This document shows, in pieces, positions 46,875-60,191 of a DNA stretch of 64,000 bases. Numbering within the stretch: the first letter of the stretch is position 1; each line of letters begins with the position of its first letter. A program made the translations under genes and the position numbers. The notes under the pieces are model-generated. The model saw only the letters and a program-made list of their open reading frames with translations, had not been told where the DNA came from and ran no database searches. This DNA is from Neodiprion pinetum (lineage: Eukaryota; Arthropoda; Insecta; Hymenoptera; Diprionidae), in assembly GCF_021155775.2 (NCBI RefSeq), contig NC_060233.1, forward strand, positions 22,485,456-22,549,455, written 5' to 3'.

Positions 46875-47113
46875 CCGCCCCTGAAGCTCCGCGCCAGGAC
46901 GTCGTATGCGTACCTCAATCATGCGAACTCTAAATCCAGGGGTCATTACTACGCGAGCAATGACAGCTCTTGCGACGACCCTGGTAGGGGCGAGGATCGC
47001 GGTCCTCCTAGACTGCGGAAGAGAGGGGCTGCAAGCAGCCTCGACGTCGATAGTGCCGGACCCTGGTAGCAGGGGACACCTCCAGCATCACCTGCCGTGA
47101 TCAAAGGCCTTCA
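46875..47113. other. GC-rich segment, right mirror
   Basis: Mirror of 46594-46831, with one base more (CCCCTGAAG against CTTCGGGG). Confidence 0.6.
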
Positions 47114-47116
47114 AAT

Positions 47117-47311
47117 GATGATAATAACGATAATGATAATAATAATAATGATAATCTATAATTTTTCGATACGATTAATGCTCATTTTATTTTTTCGTGA
47201 ACTTTTTTTCATTTTCGGAAATTTTTCTTAGTTTTCTGGAAACTTTTTTTCATTTTCTGAAAACTTTTTTTCGTTTTCTGGAAACTTTTTTCCATTTTCT
47301 GAAAACTTTTC
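47117..47311. repeat. ATT microsatellite and second tandem array, right 2
   Basis: Mirror of 46396-46590. Confidence 0.8.
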
Positions 47312-47506
47312 TCGTGGTAAACGAATAAATATGAATAATTGTTCAATATATTAATAATAAATAAATAAATAATTGATGAATACATGAATTTACACGGTAT
47401 TCGAATTTTAAAACTTCGATCTGCTCAATATCGTATTGCTTGCGAAACGTCTCTGCTTCATGAACTGTCGCCATGGGTGTCAAACGCATATATTTACAAC
47501 GGTTGT

Positions 47507-47814
47507 ATGCCCTCAGTTCCAGCCTACGGCTAGTTTATTGCGGGGTTGCAGCACACCCTCCAAGTTCTGGTACCTGTTTGCCCAGGTATCGGTTGCATAT
47601 TACCGTCTTGTCAACTCATGATCAATTTTTCAGTACATTGGAGCTAACCTCGCGTTTTTTTACTACGTATTAAGCACTGTGGGGTTGATCAACTCTTGGT
47701 AAGCCCCTCAGACGGTTCTTATAATCATTAAACGTGATGTTATTTATCGTTGCAGTTTTCGCATCCTTGACACGCTTACCCACTTTAACACCGTTGTCAC
47801 ATTTTTGTTTCATC
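47507..47814 (-). pseudogene. Second diverged POLB 3' end, right
   Basis: Mirror of 45893-46200, with the same breaks. Confidence 0.75.
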
Positions 47815-47816
47815 CT

Positions 47817-48541
47817 CATCCGTGGTGGGGGGAAAGATGCGGCTGCTGCTATGAAATCTGTACTGACCCAGAGCCGTATACCTGCACATCTATACGTTGA
47901 TCAATGCAAAGAATTTCACAACAGCAAATTGAAAGCCCTCATGATGCAGCACAATATCAACATGTATTTGACACTCAGCAACATAAAGGCGTCGATATTC
48001 GAACGTTTTTAGTCGAACATTGAAAAAATAAAATGTGGATGTGGTTTACTCTCCTAGGATTTCACAAGTGGATTAATATTTTCGATGATTTAATGAAGTC
48101 CTACAACAACACCAAACATCGCACGATTCGAATAAAACTTACAGGATGTTAGCACGGAGAATGAAAAACAGCTGTATCGTAGCGTGTACAAGCCTCGGCA
48201 AATCAAACGAAGTGATCGAGCGCGGAAATTCAGCGTAGGCGATCGAGTTCGAATCAGCAAGTACAAGAATGTATTCGAAAAAGGCTATACACCCAATTGG
48301 ACGACAGAAATATTCACCGTGAGTGAGGTGAAAAATACCAATCCACCCACCTACAAACTTACCGATTATCAAGATCATCCCATCGAGGGGGGGCTTCTAC
48401 GAGGAAGAGCTCACCAAAGTGAAATATCCCGAGGACTACCTTGTGGAGAAAGTGTTACGCAAACGGGGGAATCTGTTCTATGTGAAGTGGTTGGGTTTTG
48501 ATAATTCGCACAATAGTTGGATAAATAAAACAGACATGTAA
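47817..48541 (+). pseudogene. INT: Retroviral-type integrase with chromodomain, right copy, truncated
   Basis: Mirror of 45166-45890 and identical to it as far as can be read. The frame from about 47817 covers the second Asp region and ends at a stop at 48010-48012, right after the third catalytic region. Further frame changes lie near 48145 and 48390; the chromodomain stop is at 48539-48541. An identical set of lesions in both copies shows that they were copied after inactivation, or homogenised. Confidence 0.8.
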
Positions 48542-48569
48542 CATAATTTGTATGTATTTTCCGAATTAC

Positions 48570-48575
48570 AATAAA
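48570..48575 (+). terminator. Poly(A) signal of INT, right
   Basis: AATAAA about 30 bases after the INT stop. Confidence 0.5.
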
Positions 48576-48646
48576 AGATTTTGAATATACAAATATTTCC
48601 ACATTTTATCTCCTTTGTGCGCACATGTGCCATACTCTGTACTACG

Positions 48647-48704
48647 AAAATAATAATAATAATAATAATAATGATAATAATAATAGTGATAATAATAATG
48701 ATAA
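48647..48704. repeat. ATT/ATC microsatellite, right 1
   Basis: Mirror of 45003-45060, apparently of the same length. Confidence 0.9.
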
Positions 48705-48741
48705 TATGCAATTTTGCCATACGATTATTACACATTTTATT

Positions 48742-48926
48742 TTTTCGAAAACTTTTTTTCATTTTCTGAAAACTTTTTTTCATTTTCTGAAAACTTTTTT
48801 TACGTGTTAATCAAATGGGAAAAAAGTTTTCTGAAAACTTTTTTTCGTTTTCTGAAAAGTTTTTTTCATTTTCTGAAAAGTTTTTTTCGTTTCCTGAAAA
48901 TTTTTTTTCATTTTCTGAAAACTTTT
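48742..48926. repeat. Tandem A/T-rich array, right 1
   Basis: Mirror of 44781-44965, same number of units. Confidence 0.85.
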
Positions 48927-49135
48927 CTCGTGGTAAACGAATAAATATGAATAATTGCTTGATATATTAATAATAAATAAATAAACAATTGTTGAGTATA
49001 TGAATTCGCATTTTGAAACTTCAAATCCATTAAATATCGTATTGATCATGAAACGTTTCCGCCCGATGGTGGATCGTTCGAGGCGTCAAACATCAAATAT
49101 TTACATCAATTCTATGTCTAAAGTTTATCCTATAG

Positions 49136-52100
49136 CTATTGGGGGGCTGGGACAAACCCCCAAGGTACGGTGTCGGTCTGTCCGGGTATCAATTGCCGCT
49201 TGTCATCCTGCCAACTCAGAGCCAATTTTTTTTGTACGATCGTGCTTACTTCGTGTTTTTTGCTGCGTATTAAACACTGTGGAAGAGTCAACTCTCGGTA
49301 AGCCGTCAGACAGCGCTTATAATCATCAAACGTGATGCTATTTATCGATGAATTTCTCACACCCTTGGCACGCTTACTCACTTTTACGCCACTGTCATAT
49401 TTTTCCCCATCCTCACCCATCGTAGTAAATGTGTACAGCTTTGCTCGCAGTCCCACAAACTCTGTCATAATTTTACCATTATTTTCATCCTTCATTAGCC
49501 CTAGTTGTTTTTTGTTTTTAAGGGGAATACCATACACATTGTCGGGCGGATAGTCAGAGGTGTCAAACATTGTATCTACATCACGTTTGATGATATCGTA
49601 GATATTAGGCACATTGAATTGATAAATAAGGCTGTCTGTGTCGGTATACATCAATTTAGCCTGTTTATTCGAAAAGTTGGTTTCAATATAATTTTAGTGG
49701 AAGTCGTAGAAAAAGATTTTTGACAGATCTAGAATTGATGCGCCGACGTAAATAGGTTTGGCGAAGTGAACTTTGACACGATTCATTTCAATGATAACCA
49801 TATCAGTGTCAAATACGGTGCAGCTGTGAAAGTTTGCTCGGGCAATAAGCGTTCTCGCACCACCTTTTCCCTCCCATTTTGTAACCAATTTAACATCTTT
49901 ATGATTTCGCACATTCTCCATAGTCTTGCCGAACACAGCGTTATTCATGAGTTTGTAAAAGTTTTTCTCAAATTCATTCCTAGATTGCTTACGCATGTCT
50001 GTATTGAGCGTGATGTAAGGCTCGAGCCATGGAGATTGCGCAAACTTCAAAATTCTATGCACTTTCGTTAATTTCAATCCTAAACTCAAACACTGTTTCA
50101 AATTTCTATAGTGCAATATATACTTTGTTTTGGGGTGAAGGGTGGTCGCGAGTTTGGCATTTTTACTACCTGGGGGAGTAAAATGTTCGGGACAAAGAGG
50201 TAAGTCTTTGTGATCCTCGTGGAGTTCTACAGGGTAGTCCAAATCTACCTCCAGAAAGTAACCGATCGGCGAATCGTCCGGATGGTTCGTTATATCGATC
50301 TGCTGATACTCCCACTCGAACGAACCGATTGGTAAATGCACGCTCATAGCTGCACCGTACAGGTTATTCACGTCAAAATACATGAGATACGATTCCGCTT
50401 TGTTTGGATCAAAATCTGTTCCCATGAATCTATTATTGGCCCGAGCGTGTCGATTAGAACATTGCGCTACGCCGCCTCGAATGGCTCTTTCAATAAATAA
50501 CACCATTTCAGGGTTGTCTAAAAGTTGCAAATTTACATTAGTATGCATGAGCATCGCGTCAAAAGCAAGCCCCGGTGCAGTGTAGTAATGCAACGGATCT
50601 AAATCGTATGTTTTGAAGCAGCTAGCGCGGAAATTTTCGAAAATGTCGGCAAGCAAAAGAACATCGGTCTCTAAATATAAATCTGAATAGCCCCCCAATG
50701 ACTCTAAATGGAATTCCCTCCAAACAGTTTTCGCGTGCTCGTAATCGGTGTCTGAAATATTTGCATCGCAGAGGTGCGAGTAGAAATGCTTCTTTGCAGG
50801 TAATCGCGGTTCATCGAGTTTCCCCCAACAATCGACGTATTCATAGGGAAAAACGCCTTTGCGGGTCATCAAACTGAACTGAGTCGGGTTATTATAAAAT
50901 TTACGTGTTATGCGTTTATCGGTATCGGTCAAATATTTGGAAAGTTTATCGATGCTGCTAGCCATAAATCGGAACGAATCGATGAATCTCAAGTGCATCA
51001 TTGTTCCATCGACGCGTTTCGTGAAGGATATGTATTTTTCCTTATTTATGGGTAGCAGTGTAATTTTACCGGGAAAAGTTGACGCGAGGGATTTCATTAA
51101 AAAGTGAGAATCGTAACCGGACAAATTGTGGAAAACTATTGGAATTGTGTGCGACTCTCTGAAATTCAAATTACACCGATTATGAGCAGGACCACGGTAT
51201 TTACCCGTGAAGTGACAGTGATCGTAACACTTTTTCTCCTCAGGGGTAAACGGTTTTTCACAAATATAACAATTCTTTGCGCGCATGTGACGATCGCGTT
51301 GCACTTGGGTAAGAGACTCCATCGGAATTATGTTTTTGATGCGTGACTCTACTTGAATTGATAAATCTTTGAGCTGTTGCATAAACCAATCTATGCAATC
51401 GACACCGCGTTTACCGTGGAACTCCGATAAAGTCTCATCGTACGCGCAATGTACATAGTACGCTACACTGTGCGGGATATGCTTTTGAATTTCACAAGTC
51501 TTACGAGTTTCAAATTCATCTATAGGTTCAGGGATTAATATACATTCGAGGTCGGCGTATACGACAAATGGAACGGTGCCTTTGTTTTGAAAATTGGAAA
51601 ATACTAAATCTTTACACTTGGGAAATTCCATGCGTACTTTATTTAGCATAATACAATCTTGCCGATGATTGTCGTAGGCGTGTTTCACGCTAAAGTGGCA
51701 CAAACATCTGTCACATAAAAACAGCTGGCCATTATGATCAGACAATTGTTTGCTCACCAATCGGGAAAGATCTTTAATCCAAGCAAAGTGGAATCTCGGT
51801 GCAAACTCACCAGTCATATCGTCCTCCGGATTACTCTCAACCATTAGAAGATGGATCGTGTCAATGTTTACGCTATGCAAATTTTTACTCAAATAAATCG
51901 GCACGATGACGCTTTTATTTGATTTTGCATGATGCGAAAAAGTTTGAGATTCTATTCCATATACATTGATGCGCAAATTATTCAATCTCTCAAGCTTTTT
52001 CACATCATGTGGAGTAGCAGGGAATTTGATACCTGTACAGTCCAACTCGGAAATATAGCGACGATAGTTGGGAGTCCTATCGGTGTTGATCTTGACCGGG

Positions 52101-52912
52101 TGGAGGGCTGCTATGACGGACCAGAGAAGGCATCTTTCGTCCTTGTTCTTCACGTTCACCACAGCCTTCTTCCGTTGAATGTCTTGGGGCAGCTCGACGA
52201 ATGTTGAAGCCCCCGCGGCGAGAGGCTGGTAGCGATTGATATTTACGGCGATGTTAAGGATCTCAATCAGACTCCAGCCGGAATCGCGCTGCTCGAAATC
52301 TTCCACCTTTGACTGCAGATCACCCCGTGCACGTGTAAACCAATCATTTATATCGCTTGATGGGAGGAGAATCGCCACGTTGGAGGTGTTGAAACTCTTA
52401 ACTTCGGTCGAGATCTCTTCGTGCTTGGCATTTTCAAATTTGCACGATAATATGAGGTTAACCTTCACATTTCCCTCCTCGCGCAGTATCAGCTCCAACT
52501 TCTCGGTGACGACGCGCTGCACATCGTCCAGAAAGGCGTCCAAGTTTTTATGACGGAGATTTGTGATAACCCCCGTTCTGATTCGGCTGGCAAAAGCGCT
52601 ATCCACGTCGTCCCATTGTACACCCGCAGGAGTACCGATATTTCCACCCGTCACCACTGTGGGCTGCTGCAACTGCTTGATCTTCGTCACCCAAGATTGC
52701 AGGAGTGCGATCGTATGTTGGATCCGTATTTTCGCACCAACGGTTGTTCCTCGTTGCATGGAAATATCGCGCAGAACTTGGATATTCGCAATTCCAACAT
52801 CAGCCCAATGATTGATGACGGCGTTATTCTCTTCTCCGGGTGGTTGCTCTCTCAGCAAATTGTACGTCCTCTCCATCTGCTCCGCAAGTCCCATATACGC
52901 TTTGACTGCCAT
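49136..52912 (-). pseudogene. POLB: Polinton family B DNA polymerase, right copy, same in-frame stop
   Basis: Mirror of the left POLB. The conceptual protein before the stop is the same as on the left, and the stop is at the same codon (49694-49696 on the minus strand). The start is the ATG ending at 52912. All motifs listed for the left copy are present, and motif C lies beyond the stop. Being an exact copy of a broken gene, it adds no function. Confidence 0.85.
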
Positions 52913-52975
52913 GACTTTGACGTTGATATAAGCTGAACTTTGTATAACTTTTTTGACTTGCACGTATCGTGTAAG

Positions 52976-53010
52976 ACTGACGAGTCTGCATCGGATGCGT
53001 TGAGCTTATA
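52976..53010 (-). promoter_or_regulatory. POLB core promoter, right
   Basis: TATAAG at 53010-53005 and TCAGT at 52980-52976 on the minus strand; mirror of the left promoter. Confidence 0.6.
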
Positions 53011-53044
53011 TGTATATAGGCCGATAGATCGCAAGAATTTGGGA

Positions 53045-53146
53045 ACTGTGCGCACTGCGTTCTGCGCATATCGGAGGGTAAAATGACGTCAGAGATGCGG
53101 TGCGCACTGCGTTCTGCGCATCTCGGAGGGAAAAATGACGTCAGAG
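53045..53146 (-). promoter_or_regulatory. Duplicated CRE-containing unit, right
   Basis: Mirror of 40561-40662, with both TGACGTCA sites intact. Confidence 0.6.
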
Positions 53147-53407
53147 ACGACTGGGTCCCCCCTTTATCCGACCCGCCATCCCTAAATTTTTGGGTTTTAT
53201 TGCCCTCCCGACTCTGCAGAGATGATGAAATTCATGTAAAAAATGACGCGAAAGACGGCTGGGGTCCGCAGTCCCCGCCCCCACCATCCCTAAATTTTTG
53301 CGGTTTATCTGCCAGTTTGAAGTCACCCAGTTCCGCAGCTGCATCTTGCCTTAAAGCGTGTTGGAACAGGTTTTCACCCCCTCCCCCTCCCCCTCTCCAC
53401 GAACCCA
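53147..53407. repeat. G/C-rich two-copy repeat before POLB, right
   Basis: Mirror of 40300-40560. Confidence 0.6.
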
Positions 53408-53456
53408 CCGCCGCCTAATGTAGTTTTTGAGTTTTATGAGTCTTTAAGCAGCGTGG

Positions 53457-53899
53457 GCCATGTGGTGTGAAAAATCGGTCAACGAAAAGCAGGTAGCGAA
53501 CAGTGTTTGGTGTAAGAAAAATCTTATCTTGCCCGCTCTTCACCGGATGGTATGTGTACACACAGTTTTGGGTTTTACGACTCTTTATAGCGAACAAGTC
53601 CGAGCCTGCACGTCCCCTGCCATTCTCTATGATATGTATGTTCGGTTTCAAATGAGCTACTATAACAAAGAAGCTGGGCCTTTGCTATCGAGGCGTGAAT
53701 TTACAAACCAAGCTCCCCTTATCGTCATCGATTGCTCCAAGCAGAACGAAACATTGAAAACTGGGGACCTGTGGACATTCGATTGGAATTTGACTCTAGC
53801 ACTACGTTCCCACCACACACTTCTGCCTACTGCATGATCTTGCATGATCGCATTGTTGAATATAATCCGATCAGTGGTACTGTTAAAAAATTGGTATAA
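53457..53899 (+). pseudogene. C-terminal fragment of a Polinton-associated protein (capsid-like?), right copy
   Basis: Mirror of 39808-40250 with the same frame change near 53778. It reads outward, away from POLB, and ends at TAA 53897-53899. The identity is as uncertain as for the left copy. Confidence 0.4.
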
Positions 53900-54415
<516 letters not shown>

Positions 54416-54469
54416 AGCGCCGCCATCTTTGAGTTAGAACTCTCATATATACACTACTCTCTTTTTCTT

Positions 54470-54893
54470 TGCCGTTGGCGTACTACCTTAAATATTGACT
54501 GTAGCAAAAAAAGGTAGGGACGAAAATTGTTCAAAATTTAATTTTCTGCAAGTTTGTTTGAGTTCATTTATGCCCTAAAGTCAAAAATAAACAAGATAAT
54601 ACAATAGATTTACTTCGCCGCTATTTTCAGGTTTAATTCGAAAAGTATCCATTTTTTGAAAAAAAACTCGAGAACCAGACTTTTTTGTCTACCATTTTTC
54701 GTTAAAATTGAAAATAGCCGAGTTATTCAAGAAAAACCATTTTTCATAAAATTCAAGATGGCGGCGATAGCAAGGGGCCGATTTGGTCGACTTTTGGTTT
54801 GAGGACTCCCAGTGACCCCTCCAACGATTGAACCAAGAAAAAACGGAATTAATGCAAAGTGAGCTCGATTTTTTGCCTATCTTGACTGGACTA
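54470..54893. repeat. Outer terminal inverted repeat, right
   Basis: Diverged mirror of 38508-38937; ends CTTGACTGGACT at about 54892. Confidence 0.75.
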
Positions 54894-55050
54894 GTAACAT
54901 TGCGAACTTTCTATTTTCTCATCCTCCTTTATTCTTACCCCCACCCCTCAGGGACTGGTGGGTAGCTCCCTTATTCTGGGAGGTCCATGGGCCTCGTGGA
55001 GTCTGTTTGTTGTGATAAGATAGGCGCCTCCCAACACTGTAAAAAAATGC
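54894..55050. other. Right flank of the palindrome
   Basis: Unique sequence. Nothing recognised. Confidence 0.5.
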
Positions 55051-55160
55051 GGTGTGGACTTTAATAGAATATTTTTGGGTGTCAATTTAACACTATTCGA
55101 TGACAATCTAATACTATCTGTCGCCAATCTAAGACTATATATCACGTTTAAGTCCACACC
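55051..55160. repeat. Small inverted repeat with inner ~22-bp units
   Basis: GGTGTGGACTT (55051-55061) pairs with AAGTCCACACC (55150-55160). Between them, three diverged units share TCAATTTAACACTAT-, ACAATCTAATACTAT- and CCAATCTAAGACTAT-like words. Confidence 0.5.
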
Positions 55161-57119
55161 AGCCACTTTCGGTCAATTTTAACACCGCCAATTTTATACA
55201 ACAACCAAAAAGGATACCTCTTGAGGGGTATTGCTTGGCGCCGCTCCCACGTACTTGCCCCGGGTTATAGTCGGGACATCGAAGAACTACAAAATCTACA
55301 ACCCTAAGTCTCCGACGTCTGATCGCTTCCCACGTGACTCGAGTAGCATTTCTCAGGCCCTTAGGCCCGTTATCTGCTAGAATCTTATTCGGACTTATTT
55401 CATCAATTTCACCAATATTTTACCGATCAGAGTGCCGTTTTGGGATCTTTCTTCATTGCCGAAGAGGCGCGTATTTCATTCTCACGCACATTTGATTAGC
55501 GGATTAGCCTACCTAAGCACATATTTTTTCCATTCACTTTCCTGGAAAATTCTGCGTATGTGACAACGATCCGTAGATGATTTTGTCAATGGACGCATCT
55601 CTACGAAATCAACCGAATATGTGAAATTCAACAGATTTGGAACACAAATTAAATCTAGGATCAGCAAAAAGATGCACCCATTATTCAAGCCGAGTCACGA
55701 GCACAAAAATTGACATTGCTACCGTACTTTTTTGTATACATCGTATTTTGATCACAGTATTCGGATAGATGATTTTCTAGATTCAATGAGAAATTACATA
55801 AAGTACCTACTCGCACATTTATAGTAGGAAAACTAGAAACAAATTCTAAAAATAGTTTTTTCATGGTTACTTTTAACACTTTGTAAATTAATTAAATGAC
55901 TGGAAATACCATTTAATACGATCGAAATCCTTAGTTGGTTGTATTCTCTTTCTTTTTTTTTCTTTTTTATTAGGCATACGGTTCCTCAATCTTTTATGTA
56001 ATCGTTACCTGTTGCATGATTTTACTCGTTTCATAGCAGTTTGTACAAAATTTTAGATGAATATCGTATGAACTGCGTCAGAGTCTTCAGAATTCTATAA
56101 TTTTTTTCGATGGAAGCATACATGCAAAGAATGGGACATGGTAATTTCTATCACCGTAGGTAATTTAATAAATGTATCCGTCTCAGTCGAAAATGATCTT
56201 TCCCAACATTTGCTTGGAAAGTGAGATATTCGAAATCTGTGGAGCGTACTTAAAGTGCCCCATTCATAGTAAAATAAATAGGCGTCGGTTAGTTTAAAAT
56301 AAAATAAAATAAGGTGGATTGATCATTTCACCGCCTATCCTGCCAGTCTTACTTTTCTCGGGAAAAAGACAACTCAAATCAAGCTCCTCTTCACAGGTGT
56401 TGAAAAAAATAACGTATTTTTACACATGCGGATGCGTGATATCTGACTCGTGCGTTTACAGCGCTCGCAATGGCTCATGTCGCAAATTTCACACTCGTCG
56501 AAAATCACCAACTATCCGCACTAGTAACACAACGTACTGTTTTCTGATTTTAATGAATCTTTACGTTTCCGAACCTCCGGTATGCGAAAAACAGGTGTTT
56601 AGAAAAATATCCGTCTATCTGTTTATCCGAACAAACCTCCGCAATAATCTCGGAAATTTTGTTCAGCAGTTTTTATGCTAGCATAATACAAAAAAAAAAA
56701 CTAGAAACTTCAAGCCACGTAAGATTCGCTGACTAACCAAATCTTTTGTATAAATAGGTTAAAGGATTTCCTAAAGGAATGTGAAACATTGATCGTGACA
56801 CAGAGCGAGTTTCATCCGAGAAATAGGAGGACAAAAGCGCACAGATAGGGTAGATAAATTCGTCTGAAAGTTTGTTTGAACAAGATTAGAATGAGACTGC
56901 TCCTGGTGGGCGTATATTGCCAGGCTAAAGACAAGTAATCGCAGCTCCACGTTCACCAGAATTTACAGTACCAGTTAGGCTGCGTAACACTTCTTCAATA
57001 TACTCACCTGATTATGTTAGTTTTGAATGTGAGTCATGTTTGATGTCTGCATGATGGGACGAAAAAGAAATCCTACCCCATTCACATAATAGCATATTTC
57101 ACGTATTGCTTTAAAATAA
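55161..57119. other. Gap without recognised genes
   Basis: A 120-codon plus frame (56319-56681) has scattered Cys but no motif I recognise. The rest is AT-rich. Confidence 0.4.
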
Positions 57120-57164
57120 ACTGCAAGACTCCAATGCGAAATAAGCGATCTAAACTATTTTTAA

Positions 57165-57245
57165 CGTTAAATCGCAAGTGTCTTCAAACACCGTAGTTCA
57201 TCATAATTCCATATTCTTGCCCAGCTGTGTTTGTTCACAAGACAT
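57165..57245. repeat. Repeat homologous to 58455-58530
   Basis: Both carry ATCGCAA..TTCAA..CCG(T/C)AGTT(C/T)ATCAT..TATTC..CCCAG(C/T)TGTGT(T/C)TGTT in the same orientation. The second copy is the insertion site of the solo LTR. Confidence 0.6.
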
Positions 57246-58454
57246 TTTGGGTGTATCGATTCATTAGTAGTTTTATACATTCTAGGGGTGATTCAGCAGA
57301 AGCTCCAATTGGGTCACGGTTGCGAAATATGAGAAAACTGCCATTTAAAGAAAAATTGAGGTGTCGACTGATGTTCGCTTTACATGGGATTAATCAATTT
57401 CAAAATTAATACGATTTCATTGACTCGTTATAGAGAAATTTTGTATTTTATACTTGAATGTAGGTGAACTGACGATGAAAATGCCACTATCCGCACTTTG
57501 ACTTTTGCTGAGACGATTCTCAATTTTTTACAGCAATGAATATTGCAGAACCTTCACTTTTTATTAAATACTCATTGATCGAATGATTTGAAGAGGATCG
57601 ACTGGACGGAAGTAAGGATAATAAAGACAGCACGAAAAAAAGCAATTTAATCAATGTGTGACAGGTACAAGGTGACACCTGCCATCAGAGCAAAGTAGCA
57701 CAAACAAATTTATCGTCGAAGAGAGTCAAATAGGCGCTTACATCAACCAATACATACCTAAATTCCTCGTAGCAGTATGTCAATGTTTTTCACATACAGC
57801 CATTATACACGTAAATATTCCACTGCTGGGTCGGCATAGTATAAAATATTTTTCAAATGTCTTTGCATTGAGCATAAGCAAACAACACTACGGATCTTGT
57901 AGGACATCACTGAACATCTCCTCGACGATTAGACAGCCTCTTCGAAGCACGTTCAGCACATAAAGGATCTACGCCTGCCATTACGAGCTATGGTCATGCA
58001 TGTCACAGCTCGTAATGATCGTCAATTTCTCCAGTTAAGTAAGAGAATAGTACTACGGCGTCAACTGTGATCAAATTAGCATCATCTTGAGAATCCTATA
58101 TATTTAGCTTCAGAAAATTTGTATAACTTACACTCACTATCATAGGATTCCCCCTTTTTCAATTTAATTCAAATTTCAACTTTATTAAATTAAACTTTCT
58201 AGGCCGATCGGCATGTCTTGAAAGAATGAATGAGTTAATGATTGTAAGGTTATTTTTTGGTTATGAGAACTATTTCAAATTGAGGAAATATGTCATTATG
58301 GGTTTCGAATGATCAAACTATAATACATTCCATACAGTAGGATGCTGCAGTGAGGTATAAACCTATTTCTGAACTTAAATTATAGTAGTTAGTTTTTTTT
58401 TTTTTTTTTGAAATTGTGCCTCAAGCAAATAATAAAACCGTTACACATTCCTAA
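57246..58454. other. Gap without recognised genes
   Basis: AT-rich with a T-run at 58395-58410. No gene supported. A short inverted pair (ATTACGAGCT at 57981 and AGCTCGTAAT at 58007) is present. Confidence 0.45.
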
Positions 58455-58525
58455 GGTTACATCGCAAATTTGTTCAATCGCCGCAGTTTATCATATTTTC
58501 GTATTCCCACCCAGTTGTGTCTGTT

Positions 58526-59289
58526 GTAACAGTTGAATTTAGCCGCCAAGGCAGAGACTACGTAACTCAGTGATAGGTAGGTCCGTAGGGAGGGGGGCTC
58601 TCACCTAAGCGGTGATACGGCGGGAGAATCGATCGAGAAGTGTAAGAGAGACGACGGGAGAGAATCGATCGAGAAGTGTAAGAGAGACGACGGGTGAGAA
58701 TCGATCGAGAGTATAAGCGGGAAACGACGGATGAGGGTTGATCGTCAGGAGAGTGCGTTCTAAAGAAAGAATCCTAACGAACGAAGAAAGACAACTGACA
58801 AAATGAAGTAAACGCATACGAATTCCGGATCAAGGAAGAACCCCCGATATCTGACGGACGAGGGGATTCAATTCGGCCGGGCACGTACTGAGTGAGCGCA
58901 ACCGAAGAAATGGGACTGGTATCTGAAGAATCTCCTCAATGACGCTTATGATAAGTTTTTATATATATCCTGACCTGTACGATTTTATTTGTAAGTTTAT
59001 GAGTATGCCTTTTATGGAATCGTTGTCGTCATAGATGTCCGCCGTCCCCATTTTATTTATACAGTTTATTTATTATTTTCGTTGATATTTATACGCTTCT
59101 TTTATTCGGTTCTAATTTATCGATACATGTCATTAGGTCATACCAAACGCCCGGAATTTCGTTTCCAATAAAAACAATAAAAATCAATAAAAGTAATTTG
59201 ATAACGGCATATTTTCGTTAATTGCGAGGGGCTCCGAAATTGGAGTTAATCCTAGTCTAAATAAACCGCGAACACGAAAAACCGTTACA
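58526..59289. mobile_element. Solo LTR (764 bp) with 4-bp target duplication
   Basis: Begins TGTAACAG and ends CCGTTACA, flanked by CTGT at 58522-58525 and 59290-59293. TG...CA ends and a 4-bp duplication fit a Ty3/Gypsy-type LTR. A TATATATA-like promoter lies near 58960 and AATAAA signals near 59170-59195. No internal retroviral genes follow on either side, so it is a solo LTR left by LTR-LTR recombination. Confidence 0.8.
58617..58740. repeat. ~36-bp tandem units inside the LTR
   Basis: Three units with GAGAATCGATCGAGA and GTGTAAGAGAGACGACGG, the third diverged. Confidence 0.8.
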
Positions 59290-59293
59290 CTGT

Positions 59294-60191
59294 TAAAAAT
59301 GAATTGACGGAGATACTTATTTTGACAAAGAATTAAAATTGAAAAAGCAATGTTTACTGCGAAAATTAACTCAACCTGGTTTGTTAATGTGTCTGAGTCT
59401 TCAAGTGGTTGATGTGTTGCAGAAGATCATTACAAGCAAGTGTTCAAATCTTTATCCATAGGGTGGTTGATAAGGTCGTAAGTGTCCCAGAAGTTCTTAA
59501 TGATGCATAAAAATAGTCGGTACGAATAAAGCCACCAGGCTTGCTTGATTGCTTATTAAATTCTGAAACATTTCACAGAAGTGCAAGTTCTAGACTCATG
59601 AACGTGGTACCATATTAACTTTGCAAACTTCTACAATTCTGAACCTGAACTTAGGACACAACACTCGGTTCGTCCGAGAAAATCGCTGTTTCTGGAGTGT
59701 TTGAGGTCAATGAAAACAGAAAGTAAGATGAAATAAGAACAACGGCATTACGTGAGAACTCCGTACCACCTTTAAATTTTTTTCAACGTTATTTTTATTA
59801 TTATTACTGGATTGAATCATCAATTTTCCGAAACGTCAGGAAAATAGACTCATCTCCAGGTTTTACATCATAAAAATTATGAATACGTATTTTTATGAAA
59901 ATCATTTCAGTTTCAAACACCTAAGTGTTTCCTTCGTTGAATCTCAATCCCGTAGAAGTGTGTGATTGTTCTGCAAAAGGTCAGGTTATTCTAATTTATA
60001 GGTACGAACTTGAACTTTGGGATCCTAATAGAATGTCCAAATTTTATTACTTTAGTGCAACTCTGTTCGCAATCGTTGCAAACTGATATGGTTTTTTTTT
60101 TTTTTTGTTTTCTGAGGAACTATAAATTTTCGATTTCAATTTAGAGCGTGTCCATACATATTTGTTTTTACATTGAAGGTAAATATTCACA
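59294..60191. other. Gap without recognised genes
   Basis: AT-rich, T-run at 60092-60106. Nothing recognised. Confidence 0.5.
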
